A stretch of DNA of 64,000 bases. Source: Persicaria tinctoria (lineage: Eukaryota > Streptophyta > Magnoliopsida > Caryophyllales > Polygonaceae). The position numbers and the translations under genes are program-made. The DNA lies in NCBI GenBank assembly GCA_037127255.1, contig JBANSL010000013.1, forward strand, positions 30,041,688 through 30,105,687, read 5' to 3'. Position 1 is the stretch's first letter, and each line of letters opens with the position of its first letter. The notes beneath the pieces were generated by a model. That model worked only from the letters and a program-made list of their open reading frames with translations, was not told the origin of the DNA and ran no database searches. Shown here one piece after another: positions 10,649-19,231 of the stretch.

Positions 10649-12857
10649 CACATGTGATTAACAAATTTCCAACTGAAGTTCTGTAGTGGAAAGCGACAAT
10701 TGAAGTGTTGTTTAAAAGGAAGCCTTCTTATGATGACTTGAGAATCATAGGGTGCCTCTGTTATGCACCAATTGCTCATTTAGAAAGGGATAAATTTGAA
10801 GCAAGAGGGAGGAGATGTGTGTTGCTAGGATACCCACATGGCCAGAAAGGGTATAGATTATTGGATTTGAAGACCAAGCAAATTTTTGTGAGTAGAGACG
10901 TGGTCTTCAATGAGGAAATTTTTCCTTATAAAGAGAAGATGCTTGAAGAAAATTATGTAAAGGAGACAGATATTTTACCTTTGGTTAATCCAGCAGCAGA
11001 TGTTGAGGATGAATATGTGCAGTTCACTCCCAGTTCACCTTTACCTAAGAGTGATAATGCAGCAGGTGATCAGAGATCAAGTCATTCTCCCTGGAGAGTA
11101 ATTCCCAATGTTGAGGGAGCTCAACATGGTTTGAGTGAGGTGGATTATCCACCTCTAAGGAGATCAACAAGGCAGATTAACAGGCCAAGAAGGCTAACTG
11201 ATTATGTTTGTAATGCTGCTATAGAAAGGAAGTCAAGTGTCTTCGTGGCCAAAGTGTTGGGAGATTTGAATCAATATGAAGATGGTTTCATACAGTCCTT
11301 TTCTAGCATGGTGAGTATTCCTCATCCAGGATCTTACAGAGAAGCATAAAAGAATTCACTTTGGCAGGAGGCAACGAGTAAAGAACTTGTTGTATTGAAG
11401 CAAAATGAGACATGGTCTCTCACACCTCTACCTCATGGTCATAAACCAATTGGGTGTAGGTGGGTGTATAAGATAAAATATAAGCCAGATGGGTCTGTAG
11501 AGAGATATAAGGCAAGGCTAGTAGTCAAGGGATACACACAAATTGAAGGGAATGATTACAAACACACATTCTCACCGGTAGCAAAGTTGCCAACTGTGAG
11601 GCTTGTGTTTTCACTTGCATGAAAGAAGGACTGGTCAGTTTTTCAGTTGAATATCAATAATGCATTCTTGTATGGAGAATTGGAAGAGGAGGCTTATATG
11701 TGGCCTCCTGACGGGTATGCTGCTAAACCAGGCTTAGTTTGCAAGCTACAGAAGTCCTTATATGGACTTAAACAAGCATCTAGGCAATAGAACATTGAGT
11801 TGGCTCACTTCCTTGTCTATCTTGGATTCAGGAAATCCAAGAATGATTACAGTTTGTTCACTAAAAGGGTGAAGAAAGGGCTTGTAATAGCCTTAGTTTA
11901 TGTTGATGATCTTCTCCTACTGGGATGATGAAGAAGTTATTGAATATGTAAAGAGATCTCTGCATCAGGCATACACCATTAAAGACTTAGGCATAACAAG
12001 ATATTTCTTGGGGCATGAAGTCACTAGATCAACAGCAGGTATCTCCTTGCACGAGAGAAAATATATTCTTGACATACTTGATGATTGTGGAGTGGGAGAA
12101 TGCAAACCCAGTGGCTTACCTTTACCTAAAGGTTTGAAGTTATCTCTGAATACAGAAGCTCCTCTAAGGGAACCTGATAAGTACAGAAGGTTGATTGGTA
12201 GGTTGTTGTTTCTCAACCTAACAAGACCAGATTTGTCATATGATGTTCAGTATTTGAGTGAGTACATGAGTGATCCAAGGGAGCCTCATATGGAAGCTGC
12301 TTTACATGTGATCAGATATCTGGCACACATAGTTGGGATTGGTTTATTTCTTGCCAAAGATGGAGATTACAACATCACAGGGTATTGTGATGCTGATTGG
12401 GGGTCGTATACTTATAGTGCCAGATCATTGACTGGTTTCTGTGTGTTTTTTGGAAGATCTTTTGTGTCTTGGAAGAGAAAAAAAACAGCTAACAATGTTT
12501 AAGTCCTCTGTTGAATCAGTGTATAGAAGCATGTCCAGAACAACTAGTGAACTTGTATGGATTGTTGGATTACTTGAGGATCTCTCCATATTTCCCATAT
12601 TACCTATACCCCTTTATTGTGATAGCAGACCAGCAATCTACATTGCTGCAAATCCAGTCTTCCACGAGAGGACTAAACACATCAAAGTGGATTGCCATTT
12701 TATTCGAGAAAAGGTGCTTGAAGGCTTCATATGCACGCCCCACATTCACACTGGCCTTCAAGTTGTAGATTTAATGACTAAGGCACTGGGTGAAGAGCAA
12801 TGCAAACACTTCTTCAGCAAGTTGGGTCTTGTGGATTTCTCCCCAAGTCCAACTTGA
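10649..12857 (+). pseudogene. Copia integrase C-terminus, reverse transcriptase and RNase H, with stops
   Basis: The reading resumes in the integrase C-terminus (VLFKRKPSYDDLRIIGCLCY, then LLGYPHGQKGYRLLDL). RT begins near 11395 ([12 protein letters not shown], then [20 protein letters not shown]) and contains Y-V-D-D-L-L-L near 11900, followed at once by stops. RNase H ends with DSRPAIYIAANPVFHERTKH and the D-x-M-T-K-A-L motif near 12770. At least five stops or shifts are present (for example 11347, 11620, 11788, 11925, 12500). It would have copied the element RNA, but is dead as it stands. Confidence 0.88.
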
Positions 12858-12865
12858 GGAGGGGG
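12857..12865 (+). other. Polypurine tract of the copia element
   Basis: GAGGAGGGGG directly abuts the 3' LTR start, where plus-strand synthesis would be primed. Confidence 0.8.
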
Positions 12866-13210
12866 TATTAAGATCTTGGTTCATAAGTAGGTGGTTAGTT
12901 AAGTAATTAGCTAGCTAACTACATCACCTTTATGGTTATATATTTCCTTGCTCTTTCATGTAGTTTTTCCTATCCGAATAAGGCCAAATGTGGTCCATTC
13001 TATAGGGACTATTTAAGCATTGCATTTCTGTTATTTTGGGGCAAGAGAGTATGAATGGATTGCAGCAAAGTTGCCGACTGTTTAACCCTAATGAGAGCTC
13101 GTCCAAATTGATGAATGATCACCTTCTTCATACACACATGTTTTGAGCACATTTTTATAGAGATCTAGCTTGATTACATCCATTTCCATTATCAAAGTTT
13201 CTCTTTTACA
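12866..13210 (+). repeat. 3' LTR of the copia element
   Basis: 345 bp, homologous to 5965-6320. A deletion near 12940 removes about 12 bp relative to the 5' copy (the TTAGCATTTCCTTT stretch). It ends ...TTTTACA at 13210, followed by TATCC and LINE sequence. Confidence 0.9.
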
Positions 13211-14326
13211 TATCCGAATCCTGGGAGTGGCACTTTGGGTGCTCACCATCCTAGGAGTGGTGCACTGGGAACTCAACAACCGCACCAAACGGAGACGCCT
13301 CCGATACTTGGATGTGACACTCCGGGTGCTCAACAGCCTAGGAGTGGCGCACTAAGAACTCAACAACCGCACCAAACGGCGACGCCAGTGTCCTGGAGGG
13401 ACAAAGTGGTCATGAGGGGAGTGGAAAGAAACAAGACTGCTATAAACAAAGGGTTCCTCCAAAACAAGATTGAAGTCTCTTTCCCTCAAGCCCCTAGAGG
13501 GGACCTGACTATTAGGATTGATCCTACAGTTATGTCTGCTCTGGAAGTGGCATGGGAGAATTCGCTGATCATCAGACTTCTAGGCCCGAAGATTCCGCTA
13601 TACAGGTTATTGATTTACCGCGACGTAACTTCCTTGTCTGCTTTGGCAGTGGTTTGAACTCTGGAGGGTTTCAGGTTATTGATTTACCACAAGGTAACTT
13701 CCTTGTTCGTTTGAACAAGAAGGAAGACTGTGACAAAATTCTCACATAAGGTCCTTGGATGGTTTTCGACAAATATATGGCGATTAAATCCTGGTCGCCG
13801 GAGTTCAAACCTTTTGAGACAATCAAGACTGCCCCGGCTTGGATCAGATTGGTGGACTTGCTCATGATTCTTTACCAAGAAGACGTGCTCATGAAGATAG
13901 CGGAGAGTCTAGGAAAGCCGATCAAAGTGGATTACAGAACTATCCATACAAATAGGGGTAGTTTCGCCCGTGTTTGTGTAGAGGTCAACTTGGAAGTACC
14001 CCTCAAGGGCTCAATCACTATCAATGGTGAAAAGTATCTTCTGGAGTACGAGGGAATCCCTAAGATCTGTTTCACCTGCGGTATGGTTGGCCACATGAAG
14101 AGCCAATGTCCAACAATGTCGAGTCTTTCGGTGGAGAATACGTCTCAAACTAACATTGGGAACAAGGAGAGCGCTCTAAAGCCAAACTCTCGCTCGGAAG
14201 AGGTAACGATGCGGAGGTTACGGGATCCGACGACCCTTGGATGACTGCCACTAGGAGGAAGAGAACTGCCAGAAGCAACTCCAACACGCCCGAAATCGAA
14301 GTGTCGAGCGCCGGAGGAATTTACAA
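13211..14326 (+). pseudogene. LINE ORF1, middle segment (DUF4283 and CCHC knuckle)
   Basis: The segment starts with an 87-bp duplicated, Gly/Gln/Pro-rich part (PRSGALGTQQPHQT type, copies from 13250 and 13337). A DUF4283-type domain follows: VAWENSLIIRLLGPKIP, VIDLPQGNFLVRLNKKED, then KSWSPEFKPFETIK and WIRL. It ends with the knuckle C-F-T-C-G-M-V-G-H-M-K-S-Q-C near 14075. A frameshift near 13600, a stop at 13747 and one near 14240 break it. ORF1 proteins of this family bind LINE RNA. The Athila-like block begins at about 14327. Confidence 0.85.
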
Positions 14327-14624
14327 TCCTTATTTCCTCCAAGACTGTTTGTATATCATCCTTTTTCTGCTCCCTTTCCGGATGTCCTGGAGCTCTGTAG
14401 GGCGGGGGGTTCCTAGGGACTCCTTGGTTCCATTGTGGTTGCTGAAACCTTTGGTCCCCTATGTAGCGATTCGGACCCCCTGCGTAAGCTGCATCCTCAT
14501 GGTGCTCTGCCAGCTTGACTTGCTCTGTGTGTGGGCACTCAGGAGTGGTGTGCCTTTGCGATCCGCATTCTATGCAAGGTTGGTTGACAGAGAGATACTT
14601 TACTTGCTTGATGAGCTTCCTATT

Positions 14625-15569
14625 CTAGTCTCTGTAGTACTGCTCCCTAACATCAGGATCAATCTCCTTAGGTGGCTCATATAGGGGCATGGATGGTGCT
14701 GGCCTGTCGTATGGGTTCTCTTCATAGGTTGCAGTAGACCCATACTTGTTGTCGTAGTTAGTGAGCTTCTCTAGCACACCCCATGCGTCACTTGGCGGCA
14801 TTGTCAGATACTCATAGCGAGTATAGTGGTTGATTCTGTCCTTAGTGACTTGATCAAGAGAATTGAAGAAGATCTCCTGAATGACGTAGGGTGGTTGTCC
14901 ATGAGTAGGGCAAGATCGCAGAAGTTCCTTGTAGCGCTCCCATGCCTTTGCCAGCGGTTCCCCTTGCTTCTGTTTGAAGGCGGTGATTCTCTGGCAGAGA
15001 TGTGCTGTTTTGGCAGGTGGGAAGAATTTGTTCAGAAACTCTTGCTCTACTTGGGCCCAGGTTGTGAGTGATCTTGCTTTCAGCCCTTCCAGCCATTTCA
15101 GTGCAAGTCCAGCGAGAGACCAGCGAAAAGATTTCATCTTGACATATTCCAGGGTTGTACCTTCAGCAATAGTACGGCACATATCAGAAAAGTTTGTAAT
15201 ATGTTCAAGAGGACACTCATTAAATCTACCATAAAAGGCATTATTTTTAAGCTCTATAAGAAATTGAGTGCAAATTTCAAAAGAGTTTTCAGGGATTAGA
15301 ATCGCCGATTCAGGCACGACGAGGGTTGGGTGCATGTAGTCCTCTGCCGTGGTTGGATATTGGGCAAGCTCAGCTTGTGCTTGTTCCCTTGCTGCTTTCT
15401 CAGCGGCGATAGCAGCATCTTTAGTGGCCAATTCCCTGGTAAGCCTTTGTATCAGCTGCTCCTGTGTTTCAGCGGCTGCCATGGCTCTCTGCAGTCTAGT
15501 TCTGATGTGTAGGAGGCGTTCCGGTTCGTCTAAAGCGTCAAACTCAGGTGGAATACCAGAACGGCGCAT
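14625..15569 (-). CDS. Gag (capsid) of the truncated Athila-like copy
   Basis: From ATG 15569 (MRRSGIPPEFDALDEPERLL) it encodes 314 residues to a TAG. An Ala/Glu/Gln-rich coiled-coil stretch is followed by the Retrotrans_gag core (NNAFYGRFNECPLEHITNF, FRWSLAG, then FLNKFFPPAKT and ERYKELLRSCPTHGQP). It differs from the copy at 21746-22690 at only a few residues (for example His for Tyr in ECPLEH, Leu for Pro after WSLAG, Cys for Arg before QRITAF). The same TAG occurs before the zinc knuckle, and the frame reopens after it up to the truncation point. Confidence 0.85.
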   Translation of the reverse strand: MRRSGIPPEFDALDEPERLLHIRTRLQRAMAAAETQEQLIQRLTRELATKDAAIAAEKAAREQAQAELAQYPTTAEDYMHPTLVVPESAILIPENSFEICTQFLIELKNNAFYGRFNECPLEHITNFSDMCRTIAEGTTLEYVKMKSFRWSLAGLALKWLEGLKARSLTTWAQVEQEFLNKFFPPAKTAHLCQRITAFKQKQGEPLAKAWERYKELLRSCPTHGQPPYVIQEIFFNSLDQVTKDRINHYTRYEYLTMPPSDAWGVLEKLTNYDNKYGSTATYEENPYDRPAPSMPLYEPPKEIDPDVREQYYRD

Positions 15570-15631
15570 ACACCTGCGAAGTAACTCAAAGAAACAGTGA
15601 GAACTCACTACCTAAGGCGCGAATGATTGCT

Positions 15632-15649
15632 TCCCCGGCAACGGCGCCA
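15632..15649 (-). other. Primer-binding site of the truncated copy
   Basis: The minus strand reads TGGCGCCGTTGCCGGGGA three bases after the LTR end, identical to the site at 22753-22770. It is the form usual in Athila-like elements, which I recall as tRNA-Asp type. Confidence 0.8.
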
Positions 15650-15935
15650 ATTTGTTGTTGCAGGAGGATGGTCAAGTATGAAATAAATATGAAATAAAGT
15701 TCAGACTGACTTCCCTGTCTCAGCAAATAAATACAAGACTTCCTCCCGTTGTAGTAAGAGAATAGTCAGGATCGAATCCACGAGGAAGCACGTCAGCAGT
15801 TCTCAGGTAGCTGTAAATTCTCACAGACAAAGCAGCAGAAAAGACAGAAACACAGAAACAACGAAAGAAACAGAAATAAAAGCAGAAGCAAAGAACAAAG
15901 CAAAACAGGAAAGACAAAGCAAAGCAAAGGGCTCG

Positions 15936-16163
15936 TCGATCTCGACAAACAGCTACTCGAGATCGACCACAGCAGCCGATAACAGAAAATCGGAAATCAC
16001 AGCAGACAGGCAAACCTGGCAAGGGCAACTCGATCTCGACCAAGTCAACTCGAGATCGACAAGGGCAAGTCAAGACAGAAACTTCAGAAATCGACAACAG
16101 AACAGAACTCAACTCGACCTAGACGAAGCGTACTCGAGATCGAGTACAACCAACTCGAGATCG
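15936..16163. repeat. TCGA-NN-TCGA array, PBS-proximal side of the left LTR
   Basis: Pairs such as TCGATCTCGA and TCGAGATCGA are reverse complements and start 20 or 21 bp apart. About eight full or near decamers are present, from 15936 to 16154. Confidence 0.85.
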
Positions 16164-17103
16164 GCAAGATCTCCTCTGTATCGACAAGAATTGACAGAAA
16201 ATATAAATTGCAAATTCGAAACTAAAAATCAGATTTTTGACAGAAATAAATCAATATAATAAAAGACTTCCAAGACTAGGGTTTCAACACCACAACGATA
16301 ACCATGCAAAGTAACACACAAAGGCATAAAAGATCATGCTTTCCATCAAATAACTTTCGTCATTAACAAATAGGCATATAGAGGCTTTCGCATAAACCCT
16401 AATTGTTACTAACCCTTTTTCACATAATTAATCCAAGTTGCATTAAGATCACTTTCGCTTCAATAACACAAACAAGGATCACCTTCAACTCTCGCAAAAG
16501 AATCATGCTCATAGGGATAGAAGATGAATCGCACAAAAAGATCTGACCTTTATCGCATCACCTCACATGGCCACCGTCGGGCTCACCCCAGCCCCAGAAG
16601 TGGGTGGACTACTCACACCTCATTGCAATAACAGACCTTGATTGATGAAAAGAACTAAATTGCATTAAAACTAAATTCAAAAGCCTTTACAATCCTGGCA
16701 ATCAACTTTCGCAGAAAGCCAAAACCCTAAAAACCTTAGAACTCCTAAACTTCTCTGTGGAACTACTTGTCTTTCTCTGAAATTCAATTCATGAAACTGA
16801 GCCCCTAGGGCCTTATTTATAGCCTTCTAATCCTTGCTATTCAAGGATAGAATCTTCTATCTATATCTAAAATTATATCTAATTTGCTAAAAGATAAATA
16901 AATTGTTTTAAGGAAATAAATCAACTAAGGAAAAGATAAATCTAACTAAGGTAAGTCTTCATGTCTTGATAGATCTCCTTCCATAGATAGACTTTGATCA
17001 ACTTTGGATAGATCTTCGGCCATTCTCGGATTCCCTCATGCCCAAGTAAAGCTAAACCGAGTAGGAATCGTCACGACGAAGCGTTTCTGGAAACTGGCTC
17101 TAC

Positions 17104-17474
17104 TCGACCTCGACCACGGCTCTTCGACCTCGACAAGACTTGTTCGTCGACTGGACCTCCCGGCTAGCTCTGCTCGACAGGCTCGGAGTTGGCCTGCTGG
17201 TGCTCGTCGATCTCGACTGGGTGGCTTGTCGATCTCGACAAGGGTTCGTCGAGATCGAGTAAAGGTGTGCTCAGCTTCTTGTCCTCGGCTTCTCGGGCAG
17301 CTTCTCTCTTCGTCAACTCCGGGTGTGGCGCTGGGCTTCGTCGATCTCGACTAGAGCTTGTCGAGATTGAGTAGACTCCGGAAGTCGGGTTGGTCTGGCT
17401 TTCTCGATCAGGCTCTGTCGACCAAGGCTGCTCGGACATGCTCGTTTAGGTCGAGTAAGAGCTACTCGAGATCG
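17104..17474. repeat. TCGA-NN-TCGA array, upstream side of the left LTR
   Basis: Decamers from TCGACCTCGA (17104) to TCGAGATCGA (17465), mostly 20-22 bp apart. The pair at 17340-17372 forms a long hairpin with an 8-base loop and one mismatch (TCGAGATTGA). Confidence 0.85.
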
Positions 17475-17746
17475 AGTAGCCTGGGTTCTCGGCTCAATTC
17501 GACTGGTTTCGCTGCTTCTTTGACTTGGACTTCTGTAGTGGTTTTCCGAGCTTTTCTGACCTTCTTTAGAATTGCTGTAAAATGCCTCGATTTCTGCGAA
17601 TTAAACAGAAACTGGTGTAGATTCCATAATTTGGCAAATAAACATAAACTACATAGGTTCTGTACTATCTAAGCCCAAATGAATGCAATGTATGCAGAAA
17701 TCGATATAAAAGTTATTGTAAAACATGGCAGATTCAGCTCACAACA

Positions 17747-19231
17747 AACACCCCATACTTAAGCTTGCTTGTCCTCAAGCAATACTTTTATTTGTCATTC
17801 AGGGGAAGAAATCAAAACTCTCAACATCTTAGATTCATTCTTATATAACCCTGCAATCAATTACCATCCTCGAAAAGGTACTAGTGTCACAGATTCATGC
17901 ATGTGCAAATATGTAAAAGCAACATCTACTCATAAAAAGGAGGGTTATGCAAAACATAATTCATTCGTGACAAAGCATTGATAATCAAGAAGACTTCAAT
18001 TTAAGCTCAAATAAGGAGTAGATTTGGTAAAAGGCTAAAAGGTGGGCGATTTCTGGCAATGTGGTGCTAATGATCCGGGGAAATGGAGTATTTCAAAACT
18101 TCACTTTCCACATTCCTTTTCATGAGTTTCATCACCTTTCATAATGCTTTTATCAACAATAATGCTTTTACCTCTCTTACCTCAGCACTGCCTTCTCGCG
18201 AGTCGCAAACATGGGTGTCATGAATGGCCCCGGATACTTAGTGCTTTGGACTCCTCACAATGTGTCCCATCTCTCCAAACTATTATCTCATAGAGCAGGG
18301 TCAATCTACCTTTATCTCCTGAGGTGATTGGATTTTCTTTCACTCATTAAATTTTCCATATATTTCAAACAATTTCCTTCCAAACTCCAATAATGATAAT
18401 AACAACACAAAACACCATATGATAATCTCCATATTGTAACATCATTCTCAACATAATCCCCGGATAGGGTAAAGAATGGCAAATATTTAGATCATGTGGA
18501 GCAATATATGAAATAAGGCATATTATGGCTTTTGTGTAATGCATAAGCATAGGTAAGGCTTGGATTATAACAATATGAGCATTATATGGAAATATAAAGT
18601 CCTCCATCATTTTATCATGCAACATGTCAAAAGCAATATCAAATTTACCTCCTTTCATGGTTTTCAAGAAAATATGCACTTCATTGTGACTTCCCTTTAC
18701 TAGGCAATTTCATGCTATATCTCTAATGAATCTAATTTTGCATCGTCAAGTTCAATAAAGCTTCCATGACATTATTTCAAAATTTTCAATTTTCAATGGG
18801 GGTCATTTTTCTTAAATTTTTGGAAATCATGCATATAAGCACATAAATCAATAATGCATTCCAAAATAGCCATGTAGCAATTCTAAGAAATAATGCACAA
18901 GTAATGTCAAATAAATCAAATATGCATAAAGTAAGCCCTTCCCCCACCCCATACTTAAACATTACAGTGTCCTCACTGTATAAAAACAAGGGTAAAGAAA
19001 GAAACTCACAAGACAGGTGTGCAGGGCCTCAAAATTTCGAATGGAGCACCTCCTAGGCCGAGTATGACTTGGTTCTATCCATGGATCTAAAAAGTGTAGA
19101 AGACATATACCCACAATAGCAAAATTAAAAGTTCAAAACCAAAAATAAAAACAACAAAGTCTCAAAAGTCCTAAAAAGTCTATGTACAAGCTCTAGATTT
19201 TATAGTCGCTAGGCCGACTTTTCCATTTAGC
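17747..19231 (-). other. 3' non-coding internal region and polypurine tract of the Athila-like element
   Basis: No frame with recognisable motifs. The minus strand next to the LTR reads AAGTATGGGGTGTTT, a plausible purine tract (17747-17761). A similar CCCCATACTTAA phrase recurs near 18948. The region is AT-rich and probably 3' UTR of the gag-pro transcript. Confidence 0.65.

Larger units (their letters stand above)
5965..13210 (+). mobile_element. Ty1/copia LTR retrotransposon, decayed, inserted in LINE ORF1
   Basis: Two LTRs (5965-6320 and 12866-13210) flank an initiator-Met-type PBS, gag, protease, integrase, RT, RNase H and a purine tract, in copia order (INT before RT). The flanking 5 bp are GATCC (5960-5964) and TATCC (13211-13215), a TSD with one mismatch. 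Many stops, altered integrase catalytic residues and diverged LTRs point to an old insertion. A solo LTR at 8640-10643 interrupts the integrase. Confidence 0.92.
14327..15652 (-). mobile_element. Truncated second internal region of the Athila-like element (PBS, gag, start of NC)
   Basis: This stretch matches 21448-22773 almost base for base (offset 7121) but lacks everything downstream of the gag/protease border and any left-hand LTR. It shares the LTR at 15653-17746 as its 5' LTR, giving an LTR-internal-LTR-internal arrangement. The left junction with LINE ORF1 at 14327 shows no LTR end and no TSD, so a deletion or recombination made it. An assembly artefact is possible. Confidence 0.85.
15653..17746 (-). 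repeat. Left LTR (3' LTR of the full element, 5' LTR of the truncated copy)
   Basis: On the minus strand it runs TGTTGTGAGC...CTGCAACAACA, with short terminal inversions TGTTGT/ACAACA. A TATA-like sequence lies at 16813-16821 (minus). Decamer arrays flank it at 15936-16163 and 17104-17474. Confidence 0.9.
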
